Assembly: GCA_965197395.1 (NCBI GenBank)
Contig: OZ240205.1
Coordinates: forward strand, 186,001-250,000
DNA: 64,000 nt
Reading direction: 5' to 3'
DNA from: CAZYFH01 sp965197395
GTDB lineage: Bacteria > Acidobacteriota > Vicinamibacteria > Vicinamibacterales > UBA8438
Both the position numbers and the translations under genes were made by a program. The notes beneath the pieces were generated by a model. The model did no database searches and was not told the origin of the DNA. It was given only the letters and a program-made list of their open reading frames with translations. Shown here piece after piece: positions 54,893 to 61,919 of this stretch. How positions within the stretch are numbered: the first letter of the stretch is position 1; each line of letters opens with the position of its first letter.

Positions 54893-56302
54893 ATGCGCGC
54901 ATCGATGAGCGACCGTCGCGTCATCCCGTCGATCGAACAGCTCCGCCAGCGCAACGAGATCCGGCGACTCGAATCGCGGTATGGCCGGGACACCACGCTG
55001 CGCGCGCTGCGCGCCGAAGCCGCCGCGCTACGGGACACCCTCACCCACGCGACGCCGCCGGTGCGCGAGGCCGAGGCGGCGGCTGCACACATCGAGGCAC
55101 GTCTCGAACGACGTCTACGCCAATGGGTCGCGCCCTCGCTCAGACCGGTCGTCAACGCCACCGGCATCGTCGTACATACCAACCTCGGTCGGGCGCCGCT
55201 CGCCCGCAGCGCGATTGACCGCATCGCCGAGGTCGCCCGCGGCTATTCCAACCTCGAATACGACCTCACACGTGGCGCCCGCGGCACGCGTTCCGCGCAT
55301 GCCGCCGCGCTCCTGACGCGTCTGACGGGTGCGCAGGCGGCGCTGGTCGTCAACAACAACGCGGCCGCAGTGCTCCTCGTCCTCGCCGCGTTGGCCACGG
55401 GGCGAGAGGTCGTCATCTCGCGCGGGGAGCTCGTGGAGATCGGGGGTGGCTTTCGCATTCCCGACGTGCTGCGCGCATCGGGGGCGACGCTCCGCGAGGT
55501 CGGGACGACGAACCGAACGCGCGCCGCCGATTACGCCTCGGCGTTCACCGACCGCACCGCCCTGGTGCTGCGGGTGCACCCCTCCAACTTCCGGATCGAC
55601 GGCTTCGCCGAACGGCCGTCGCTGGCACAGGTCGTCGAGATAGCGACGCGCTTCGACATCCCAGTCGTCGAAGACCTCGGCAGCGGCCACCTCGTCGGCT
55701 CCTCGGCGCTCGACGGCGAACCGACGATAGCGGAGAGCGTTGGTGCCGGTGTGGCCGCGTGCACCTTCAGCGGTGACAAGCTCCTCGGCGGACCTCAGGC
55801 CGGACTCATCGTCGGCCGGCACGACATCCTTGACCACCTCCGAACCCATCCGCTCATGCGCGCGCTGCGGGTGGACAAGCTGGTCTACGCCGCACTCGAG
55901 GCGACGCTCGTCGAGCATCTGATCGGCCGCGCGGGTCAGACAATCCCGGTCGCGCGGATGATCGACGCAACGGTGGAGTCCCTCGACGCGCGTGCGCGGC
56001 AGATCCTCGTGCGGCTCGAGGGAGTTGCGGCGATCGGTCTGAGCATCGAATCGGGCGACGCCGCGATCGGGGGCGGGAGCGCACCCGCTGTCACATTGCC
56101 GAGTCGGATGCTGGCGCTCAACCTGGCGGACCACAGCGCCGCCCGGCTGGCCGGTCGCCTGCGGCGGGCCACCCCGCCCGTCGTGGGTCGGATCGAGGAC
56201 GAACGCGTGTTGTTGGACCTGCGGACCGTGGCGCCAGAAGAGGATGACGCGCTGGTCGCCGTGCTACGTAGTCTGGCGGTCGACGCTGACGGGGAAGGCT
56301 AG
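54893..56302 (+). CDS. selA: L-seryl-tRNA(Sec) selenium transferase
   Basis: A PLP enzyme that converts Ser-tRNA(Sec) to Sec-tRNA(Sec). The N-terminal domain (PSIEQLRQRNEIRRLESRYG) precedes the PLP fold: VNATGIVVHTNLGRAPLA, VVNNNAAAVLLVLAALATGR, VHPSNFRIDGFAERPSL, and the lysine in SGDKLLGGPQAGLIVGR. Possible starts end at 54895 or 54907; I chose the first. The length is about 469 residues. No tRNA-Sec, selB or selD is visible in the window. Confidence 0.92.
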   Translation: MRASMSDRRVIPSIEQLRQRNEIRRLESRYGRDTTLRALRAEAAALRDTLTHATPPVREAEAAAAHIEARLERRLRQWVAPSLRPVVNATGIVVHTNLGRAPLARSAIDRIAEVARGYSNLEYDLTRGARGTRSAHAAALLTRLTGAQAALVVNNNAAAVLLVLAALATGREVVISRGELVEIGGGFRIPDVLRASGATLREVGTTNRTRAADYASAFTDRTALVLRVHPSNFRIDGFAERPSLAQVVEIATRFDIPVVEDLGSGHLVGSSALDGEPTIAESVGAGVAACTFSGDKLLGGPQAGLIVGRHDILDHLRTHPLMRALRVDKLVYAALEATLVEHLIGRAGQTIPVARMIDATVESLDARARQILVRLEGVAAIGLSIESGDAAIGGGSAPAVTLPSRMLALNLADHSAARLAGRLRRATPPVVGRIEDERVLLDLRTVAPEEDDALVAVLRSLAVDADGEG

Positions 56303-56317
56303 GGGCAGAGCTCCGTC

Positions 56318-56488
56318 TCATCCGCGCCGGCGGGGACAGACATCGCAGGTGAGCGGCCGGCCATCGGCGGTCAGCACGTCGGCGCCGCCGCATGAGCCGC
56401 GGAGACAGGGATACTTGAAGGCAAGCCCGACCGCCATGATCAGCATGGCGCCGCCGATGACGGCGACGGTCAGCAGAAAGAGCACCAC
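56318..56488 (-). CDS. nqrM: Na+-NQR maturation factor NqrM
   Basis: Hand translation gives 56 residues from a GTG ending at 56488 (or 56485): an N-terminal membrane segment (VVLFLLTVAVIGGAMLIMAV) and a cysteine set in YPCLRGSCGGADV and TCDVCPRR. The GSCGG core and the CX2C tail match the NqrM (DUF539) family, which inserts iron into NqrDE. The Na+-NQR genes lie at 61920-64000 on the same strand. The insertion element ends 10 bases upstream, so the gene is cut off from its operon but its AGAAGG ribosome binding site remains. Confidence 0.8.
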   Translation of the reverse strand: MVLFLLTVAVIGGAMLIMAVGLAFKYPCLRGSCGGADVLTADGRPLTCDVCPRRRG

Positions 56489-56490
56489 GC

Positions 56491-56498
56491 CTTCTATT
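56491..56498. repeat. Target-site duplication, left copy
   Basis: CTTCTATT immediately outside the left inverted repeat, identical to 60812-60819. Eight bases is the length expected for IS1595-family insertions. Confidence 0.85.
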
Positions 56499-56524
56499 GG
56501 GGATTATATCTGAAAGTGGCGAAA
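56499..56524 (+). repeat. Left terminal inverted repeat
   Basis: 26 bases, exact inverse complement of 60786-60811. Read outward on the minus strand it contains TATAAT (complement of 56503-56508), a possible -10 box for nqrM. A second GGGGATTATATC at 56565-56576 is a subterminal copy. Confidence 0.9.
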
Positions 56525-56650
56525 CCGCTGACTCAGCTTCCAGGGAGTACCAGATGACCAATAGGGGGATTATATCGAATGGTGCCCGCACCGCCGACGA
56601 GCAGCAGGCTCCGGTAGCGGTACAGATTGGCTGGTGGCCGGCGGCCCGAG

Positions 56651-56899
56651 CTAATTCAGAAGACGCAGCAGCCCGAAGGTGATCGCCGTGGCGAGTGTTG
56701 CCGATATACCAATGGACGACAACAGCAATACGAGAACCCGCCACAGGATCCACTCGCGCGTGGCGACATGTTCCAGTTTGCCCTTGATCTCGCGGATGTC
56801 CAGCTCCACCGCCCGAAGGCGATCGTCGTAGCTCCCACCGTCTCCGTTGCCCCGCGGAAGATTCTGCTGTGGAAACTGCGCTAAATTCCCGCCGTTCAT
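56651..56899 (-). CDS. Small membrane protein with coiled coil (passenger gene)
   Basis: 82 residues from the ATG ending at 56899 (MNGGNLAQFPQQNLPRGNGD); a start 6 codons upstream is possible. A Gly/Asn-rich head is followed by a charged helix (DDRLRAVELDIREIKGKLEH) and one C-terminal membrane segment (VLVLLLSSIGISATLATAIT). This layout is like phage or plasmid XhlA-type small proteins, but I recognise no family. It overlaps the upstream gene by 4 bases (ATGA), so the two are probably co-translated. Confidence 0.65.
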   Translation of the reverse strand: MNGGNLAQFPQQNLPRGNGDGGSYDDRLRAVELDIREIKGKLEHVATREWILWRVLVLLLSSIGISATLATAITFGLLRLLN

Positions 56900-57159
56900 C
56901 GCTCGTCTGCCTCCCAAGAGGAGAGTTTCTCGACGAGATCGCGGGCCGCCACACCGCTGTAGTGCTTGGCGGTCACGACTACTCCGCTCTTCGTGTCTTT
57001 CTTGATTCCAAGATCCTGGGCAACTTCCGCGCTGGCCAGACGCTGACTCCTAATAAACCAAATACCGGTAGACACCTGGCACCTGTCCGGATCAGGGAAC
57101 AGTTTCTCAACGTCGTCGTCGAGGTTCTGCTGCGTAGAGAGGATGACGTAGATTGGCAT
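56896..57159 (-). CDS. Small soluble protein, possibly ferredoxin-like/Cas2-SinR-like (passenger gene)
   Basis: 87 residues starting MPIYVILSTQQNLDDDVEKL with no signal peptide. The pattern of a beta strand (IYVILS), a strand ending GIWFIRSQ, a helix with SAEVAQDLGI and a strand GVVVTAKHYSG resembles small ferredoxin-fold proteins such as the SinR/Cas2-like group; this is weak inference. It lies directly behind a near-consensus promoter and is coupled to the downstream membrane protein. Confidence 0.65.
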   Translation of the reverse strand: MPIYVILSTQQNLDDDVEKLFPDPDRCQVSTGIWFIRSQRLASAEVAQDLGIKKDTKSGVVVTAKHYSGVAARDLVEKLSSWEADER

Positions 57160-57170
57160 GGATAAGTCGG

Positions 57171-57199
57171 TTAGTACACGGAACTGGCTCTGTAGTCAA
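57171..57199 (-). promoter_or_regulatory. Near-consensus promoter of the two-gene passenger cassette
   Basis: On the minus strand TTGACT (complement of 57194-57199), 17 bases, TACTAA (complement of 57171-57176). The predicted start is about 5 bases before the ATG ending at 57159, so the mRNA would be nearly leaderless. The rest of the 183-base stretch to 57343 shows no gene. Confidence 0.6.
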
Positions 57200-57342
57200 G
57201 CCAGATCAGGGTGGACTCGGTGTGGCCTTTTCAGCCATGCCGTACCAGCCTACCGTGAGGTGTCGTCCTTACGCGGGTCGTAGTTGATGACCGCATTGTG
57301 ATCTCGTCGGCCTTGGACACGATGCAGAGCCTAGCCGGGAGA

Positions 57343-57528
57343 TCAGCGGGTCTTAGGCGGCATCACCTGACGCACGCGGACGGGCCGCACCAACGCCTTG
57401 ACGGCGTCCTCGAACTGTCCCTTCAGGCGCAAGTCGTCTCGTAGCTCCTGCGCGCTCGGCTGGTAGGACGGATGGGGCACACGGACGACCGGTCGGTCAG
57501 TCGGTTGGGGCGTGGCCTGTTTCGTCAT
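57343..57528 (-). CDS. Small hypothetical protein (passenger gene)
   Basis: 61 residues (MTKQATPQPTDRPVVRVPHP to RVRQVMPPKTR), basic and proline-rich. An AGGAAGG ribosome binding site lies 6 bases before the ATG. It overlaps the end of the upstream small gene by 32 bases. No family is recognised. Confidence 0.5.
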   Translation of the reverse strand: MTKQATPQPTDRPVVRVPHPSYQPSAQELRDDLRLKGQFEDAVKALVRPVRVRQVMPPKTR

Positions 57529-57691
57529 CAGACACCTTCCTGGTTTTCGTCTTCAACTGCTTCGCCTGCGCCTTCCGCAGCGAAGCCAGGCGGCGATGCA
57601 CTCGCTTGTTCTCGTCCGCGAGCTGTAAGCCCAGCGAGACCGCCCGTTTCCATTGCGCTGGCGATAGCTGGATCGGCGCACGGTCAGACAT
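57497..57691 (-). CDS. Small hypothetical protein (passenger gene)
   Basis: 64 residues (MSDRAPIQLSPAQWKRAVSL to DDETGHAPTD), largely helical and Lys/Arg-rich in the middle (KRVHRRLASLRKAQAKQLKT). It could bind nucleic acid, but no motif proves it. There is no clear ribosome binding site. It is the first of an overlapping pair and starts beside the palindrome cluster. Confidence 0.45.
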   Translation of the reverse strand: MSDRAPIQLSPAQWKRAVSLGLQLADENKRVHRRLASLRKAQAKQLKTKTRKVSDDETGHAPTD

Positions 57692-57726
57692 GGGGATCGG
57701 TTCAGGCGAGCCTCGTCAGATAACCG

Positions 57727-57861
57727 ATGCGTGTTACACGCATGGAGTATACTCCTAGACGCCAAACACCGGGTAGTCGTCACCGTCGGGTCGCCCGCTC
57801 AATACAATACCCCACCCTGGGGAATAGGCGGGACCCTGCATCGGACTACTGGGTGTTTGGC
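57727..57861. promoter_or_regulatory. Cluster of palindromes between divergent passenger genes
   Basis: Three symmetric features: ATGCGTG-TTA-CACGCAT (57727-57743), GGAGTATACTCC (57744-57755, containing TATACT on both strands), and a long inverted repeat with arms 57761-57777 and 57845-57861 (GCCAAACACC... with one mismatch). The 220-base region separates leftward and rightward genes, so operators or a replication/resolution site are possible. Confidence 0.5.
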
Positions 57862-57911
57862 GACTGACCCGGCGACCACTTCCGGTCACGGGTTGACCGG
57901 AGGGGTCGCCA

Positions 57912-59066
57912 ATGCCACGCCTCGCTCGCGCTGTTGCGGTCATGGCGCTCCTGAGCGCTGCCTGCGAGAGTCCCACCGCGCCGTCACAGGCACCGCCGGC
58001 CCAGCAGATTCCACGCGTCGCGGGCACCTATGCGGGACCGTTGATCGTCACCGTGAATGGCCAGACGCTCGCGCGCATCTCGGCACAGGTGCGCGTGCAA
58101 CAGTCCGGGTCGCGGCTGACGATCACGGGAGTGCTGTCTGTTCAAGGACGCACCATCTCGCTCCCCCGCATCACCGGCACACTCTCCGCCAGCGGCCGCC
58201 TCACCGACACCAGCGGTGGCGCGGCGGAAGCGGTCGATCCCACGTGCGGGCGCATCACGACGACGAGCTCCAACGCGACGTTCGCTGGCGACACGTTACG
58301 CTACACCGAAACCTCGACCACGACCTTGTGCGGCCCCGTGAAAATATCAGGCACGCTGAGACGCGGGGCCGCCTTCACGCCGACCATTCCCACACGGCCT
58401 GTCGATGCCCAGTTCCGTGACCGCTTCTGGCAAGCCCTAGTCTTCAATCAGCACGAAGACCCCGGGACGATCACCACGCGCCGATCCTGGGTCCTGGAGA
58501 CCCCCAGCCCGAACGTCTACATCCGCATGGGCGATCCGACGGGTCGGCGTGTTGTCTCCCATCAGCAACGCGACCACATCCAGCGGGCGGTCCCGCAGCT
58601 CGCCCGCCAACTCACGGGCCAGCCGTACCGGGGGCGGATCGAGTCCGGCATCGAGGACCGGGAACGGACGGGGTGGATCACGGTCCGGTTCGTCACCCAG
58701 GAAGAAGAACCGGAGATTACAGATGGGGCCTGTGGGCGGGCGAGCGTCGGGGGCGATCCCGGCAACATCTGGATCATTCGCCGCGCCCGGGGCAACAAGC
58801 GCTGCGTCGACCCGAGCTTCTTCCCTGAACTCTTCGCCCACGAGTTTGGGCACGCCATGGGATTCAGGCATGTGACAGACCGCACCGCGATCATGGCATC
58901 TGGAATCTACACACGCCGCAACACCTTCAACGCCCGCGAACAGTATCACGCGCGGCTCGCCTACGAGGTCGGGCGGGGTGCGACCTACTGCGGCTGGCCG
59001 TTCCAGGCGACGTGTACGCGGCGCGGCCCCTCGCTCCGCGGCCTCGCCCCCATCGTCGTTGACTAG
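57912..59066 (+). CDS. Metzincin-like zinc metalloprotease lipoprotein (passenger gene)
   Basis: 384 residues. The signal peptide ends in lipobox LLSAAC (C18), so the protein is probably lipid-anchored. After a beta-rich region (residues ~35-150) comes a protease domain with HEFGHAMGFRH at residues 310-320, the HEXXHXXGXXH zinc site, and a downstream Met-turn candidate (AIMASG, M328). An in-frame ATG at 57912 has GGAGGGG 7-8 bases upstream. The substrate is unknown. It is an unusual cargo for an IS element. Confidence 0.8.
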   Translation: MPRLARAVAVMALLSAACESPTAPSQAPPAQQIPRVAGTYAGPLIVTVNGQTLARISAQVRVQQSGSRLTITGVLSVQGRTISLPRITGTLSASGRLTDTSGGAAEAVDPTCGRITTTSSNATFAGDTLRYTETSTTTLCGPVKISGTLRRGAAFTPTIPTRPVDAQFRDRFWQALVFNQHEDPGTITTRRSWVLETPSPNVYIRMGDPTGRRVVSHQQRDHIQRAVPQLARQLTGQPYRGRIESGIEDRERTGWITVRFVTQEEEPEITDGACGRASVGGDPGNIWIIRRARGNKRCVDPSFFPELFAHEFGHAMGFRHVTDRTAIMASGIYTRRNTFNAREQYHARLAYEVGRGATYCGWPFQATCTRRGPSLRGLAPIVVD

Positions 59067-59079
59067 AACACAAGCGCGC

Positions 59080-59460
59080 ATGATCTCGCACCGTGAATGG
59101 TGGATCGGTGTCGCGTTGGTGGTGTGCGCGCTCTTGGCGCACGCGATTGGACCTCGCTACGAATACCAACGGTTCGAACCTGGAACGCGCTATTGGATTC
59201 GAGTGGATACATGGACTGGCCAGGCAAGCGTCTCCAGGCCAAGTGCAAACGGGAACCTAGTCGCGATCACGCTGCGGCAACCCGAGGAACCGCAGACACC
59301 CGAGGAATGGCTCAAACAGTGCGATGCCAACGGCAATGGGCGCGTGACCTGCGCCGAGGCACGGGCCGAGTCCTGCGGCGTGCCGATCCCCGTCACCAAG
59401 GACCACCCGCTCTACCAGTTCATGCGGGACGGCGACAGCGACGGGCAGGTCTGCGAGTAG
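59080..59460 (+). CDS. Membrane-anchored Excalibur/EF-hand protein (passenger gene)
   Basis: 126 residues from the ATG at 59080 (MISHREWWIGVALVVCALLA). One N-terminal membrane or signal segment is followed by a beta part and a C-terminal calcium-type segment: CDANGNGRVTCAEARAESCG and MRDGDSDGQVCE, the latter matching the Excalibur motif DXDXDGXXCE. It follows the protease by 13 bases, so the two may form an operon; calcium binding could link them. Confidence 0.75.
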   Translation: MISHREWWIGVALVVCALLAHAIGPRYEYQRFEPGTRYWIRVDTWTGQASVSRPSANGNLVAITLRQPEEPQTPEEWLKQCDANGNGRVTCAEARAESCGVPIPVTKDHPLYQFMRDGDSDGQVCE

Positions 59461-59483
59461 TAGTAGGATAGGCTGTACACAGC

Positions 59484-59515
59484 GAAGTGCTTAGGCTTGG
59501 CGGCCTAAGCACTTC
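59484..59515. repeat. Perfect 13-bp hairpin after the protease operon
   Basis: GAAGTGCTTAGGC (59484-59496) and GCCTAAGCACTTC (59503-59515) around a 6-base loop. There is no U-tract on the plus strand, so it is not a clear intrinsic terminator. It lies 24 bases after the Excalibur stop codon. Confidence 0.6.
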
Positions 59516-59563
59516 AAACAACCACGTTTCCGGCGCTGGTGGAACAGCGCCACTGGAGAACAA

Positions 59564-59746
59564 ATGCGTACAGAGTCTACTACAGAATCGCGCTTCCCTG
59601 TCAACCGCCTCGGCCTCCACCAGCTCATTCAGCGTTTCGACGCGAAGCCCCTGACCATGCGTGACATCATGAAGCCTGTTCTGGCTCAGATGTTGGGGAT
59701 CAGACCACCGCGGATGTATGGTGGGGAACGCCTCATCGGGTTCTAG
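59564..59746 (+). CDS. Candidate small ORF (passenger gene)
   Basis: 60 residues (MRTESTTESRFPVNRLGLHQ to RMYGGERLIGF). GGAG lies about 6 bases before the ATG, which favours translation. No signal peptide or known motif. It ends 16 bases before the convergent transposase stop. It could still be chance. Confidence 0.35.
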   Translation: MRTESTTESRFPVNRLGLHQLIQRFDAKPLTMRDIMKPVLAQMLGIRPPRMYGGERLIGF

Positions 59747-59761
59747 CGTCCGCAGCACGCC

Positions 59762-60742
59762 CTACGCCGAGCGCGCGCCTGACGCCAGCCCGTTACTCGC
59801 AATCAGCGTCCGGTAGCGCAGGCGCTTGCCGTCCATGCCGGCGCTGAGCGCGGTCAGTTGATCGATGGTGTCGTGCTCGCGCAGGTTGTGGCGCCCGGCG
59901 AACTCCTGGACGTAGCGGTCCAGATGCTTCGGGCTCAGCTTGTGGAAGGTGCCCTTGTGGGCGCGTTTCAGCATCGACCACAGGGATTCGATCCCGTTGG
60001 TGTGAATGTCGCCTTTGACGTACTCGGAGAGCGAGTGCTTGACCGTGGCGTGATTGAACGGCAGCGACTCGTAGGCGGTCGCATCGTCGGTGTAGACCGT
60101 CGCACCTGGCGCGGTATGCGCACGGACGAACCCGTGCAGCGTGGCCGCGTCCGTGGCCGTGACGACCGTCGCCGCGACGTGCTTGGTCGCACGGTCTTTG
60201 ATGCCGACCACCGCCGTTTTCCCAACCGGCCCGCGCCCGGTATTCGCCAGTTCCCGTCGCCTGGTGTTGCTCATGTTCCGGCGACGACCGCCGACGTAGG
60301 TTTCGTCCACTTCGACCGGACCCGCGAACAGCGTCACATCCTGAGAGAGGGCCACCCGGAGCCGTTGCGCGAGAAACCACGCCGTTTTCTGTGTCACACC
60401 CAAATCGCGGTGTAGCTTCATACTCGACACGCTCTTGAGGCTGGTCATGAGCAGGAAGGCCGCGAGCAGCCAATCCTGGTAGCCGACCTTCGAGCCTTCC
60501 ATCACGGTGCCCGTCTTCACGCTGAACTTCTGCGCGCATTCCTTCTCCCGGCAGCGGTAGGGCATCGTCTTGTGCTGGCAACCGGTCTGCACGTTCACCG
60601 ACCCGCACGCGGGGCAGCACACGCCGTCCGGCCATCGGTGCTCAGTAAACCACTGCTCGGCGATCTCGTCGTTAGGGAACATCCGCAGGATCTGCTTCAG
60701 CGTGATCCCCTTGCGGTAGGCTTTCCCTGGCGCGTTCTTCAT
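59762..60742 (-). CDS. IS1595-family (ISXO2-like) transposase
   Basis: 326 residues. An N-terminal zinc ribbon (CPAC near 43-46 and CREKEC at 64-69) is typical of IS1595 transposases. The catalytic region has VEVDETYVGGRRR (D146), VYTDDATAY (D219 or D220) and HTNGIESLWSMLKRAHKGTF (N249-E252). No frameshift or stop is visible, so it looks active. It lies 44 bases inside the right inverted repeat, facing left. Confidence 0.93.
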   Translation of the reverse strand: MKNAPGKAYRKGITLKQILRMFPNDEIAEQWFTEHRWPDGVCCPACGSVNVQTGCQHKTMPYRCREKECAQKFSVKTGTVMEGSKVGYQDWLLAAFLLMTSLKSVSSMKLHRDLGVTQKTAWFLAQRLRVALSQDVTLFAGPVEVDETYVGGRRRNMSNTRRRELANTGRGPVGKTAVVGIKDRATKHVAATVVTATDAATLHGFVRAHTAPGATVYTDDATAYESLPFNHATVKHSLSEYVKGDIHTNGIESLWSMLKRAHKGTFHKLSPKHLDRYVQEFAGRHNLREHDTIDQLTALSAGMDGKRLRYRTLIASNGLASGARSA

Positions 60743-60785
60743 GACCGAACCATCTTACAGGAAAGTGGCGGAGAACGTCAATCTA

Positions 60786-60811
60786 TTTCGCCACTTTCAG
60801 ATATAATCCCC
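60786..60811 (-). repeat. Right terminal inverted repeat
   Basis: Exact inverse complement of 56499-56524. It also contains an outward TATAAT on the plus strand (60802-60807), pointing into apbE in the antisense direction. Confidence 0.9.
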
Positions 60812-60819
60812 CTTCTATT
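60812..60819. repeat. Target-site duplication, right copy
   Basis: CTTCTATT immediately outside the right inverted repeat, identical to 56491-56498. Confidence 0.85.
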
Positions 60820-60834
60820 CTACCCGTGTCGGCG

Positions 60835-61875
60835 CTACCCGGGCGGTCCGCCACCGATCGCGTCGAACGCCGGCGTCGAGCGATCGCGCAACGTGCCGTC
60901 CTCGTCTTCCACGACGAACAGCGCCGCCCACCCGCGCTCGAGCGCGAGGGCGTACCCGTCGTCCGGGCCGAGCACCTCGAGCGCGGTCGCGAGACCATCC
61001 GCGCGCGCGCAGCGGTCGGCCAGGACACTCACCGACCGGAGCCGGTGTGTCACGGGCCGACCCGAACGCGGATCGATCGTGTGTGACACACGAACACCCT
61101 CGAGGTCGTAGAAGTTCCGGTAGTCGCCGGATGTCGCGAGCGCCTGGTCGGTGAGACCGAGGACCCGGTGGGCGACGGACGTGTCCGGGCGAGGCCGTTC
61201 GATCGCGATGCGCCAGGGCGCCCCGTTCTCGTTCCGCCCACGCAGGCGTATCTCACCGCCGACCTCGACCAGGTAGTCGGTGAATCCCGCCGCGGCCAGT
61301 GCCAGCACGACACGGTCGACGCCGTGGCCCTTGGCGATGGCCGACAGGTCGAGACGGAGACCTGGACGCAGCTTGCGGAGCGTCGAGTCAGCGTCGTCCG
61401 CGGCGAGATGTCGATACCCGACGTCCTGGCGAAGCAACGCGATCGTGGCACGGGTCGGCGCCGCGTCCACTGAACCGGGTGCCCCGAATCCCCAGGCGTC
61501 GACGAGCGGGGCGATGGTCACGTCGAACGCGCCGCCGGTCTCCCGGCTGATCTCGAGCGCGTCCATCACAACCGCGACCATATCGCGCGAGACCGGGACG
61601 GGCGTCGTCTCCCGTGATTGATTGAAGCGGGACAGCTCGGAGTCCGGCCGGTAATGGGACATTGTGGCATCGACCGCCTCGAGCGAGGCCGCGATGGACG
61701 CCCGTAGCCTCGCCAGGCGGCCGTCGTCGATCGGTCGGGCGACCACCGTGACGGTATAGGTGGTGCCCATCGTCGTGCCGCTGAACGTGTGGCGCGCGAG
61801 GGGCCGCTCGGTCGGCAGCTCGCCGGCGCACGCGATGCCGACGAGCAGGAGTGCCGCCAACCGGGTCCGTTGCAT
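60835..61875 (-). CDS. apbE: FAD:protein FMN transferase (ApbE), lipoprotein
   Basis: Attaches FMN covalently to threonine residues of NqrB and NqrC. I start at the ATG ending at 61875 (MQRTRLAALLLVGIACAGEL); lipobox VGIAC predicts a lipid anchor. Typical ApbE segments are FSGTTMGTTYTVTVVA, GHGVDRVVLALAAAGFTDYL, VEVGGEIRLRGRNENGAPWR and SGDYRNFYDLEGVRVSHTID (continuing PRSGRPV). The length is 346 residues. It is downstream of nqrF and the CBS gene. Confidence 0.93.
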   Translation of the reverse strand: MQRTRLAALLLVGIACAGELPTERPLARHTFSGTTMGTTYTVTVVARPIDDGRLARLRASIAASLEAVDATMSHYRPDSELSRFNQSRETTPVPVSRDMVAVVMDALEISRETGGAFDVTIAPLVDAWGFGAPGSVDAAPTRATIALLRQDVGYRHLAADDADSTLRKLRPGLRLDLSAIAKGHGVDRVVLALAAAGFTDYLVEVGGEIRLRGRNENGAPWRIAIERPRPDTSVAHRVLGLTDQALATSGDYRNFYDLEGVRVSHTIDPRSGRPVTHRLRSVSVLADRCARADGLATALEVLGPDDGYALALERGWAALFVVEDEDGTLRDRSTPAFDAIGGGPPG

Positions 61876-61919
61876 ACAAGCGCCGGCAATCGGCCGCACG
61901 TGGCACCGCGTCGTAGCGG

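Larger units (their letters stand above)
56499..60811. mobile_element. IS1595-type element with passenger genes
   Basis: A 4313-bp element with perfect 26-bp inverted repeats (56499-56524 and 60786-60811, starting GGGGATTATATCTGAAAGTG), flanked by an 8-bp duplication. The transposase (59762-60742) is close to the right end. About 3.2 kb of cargo includes two small coupled genes with their own promoter, two overlapping small genes, a metalloprotease lipoprotein, an Excalibur protein and a small ORF. It interrupts the nqr operon between apbE and nqrM. Confidence 0.9.
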
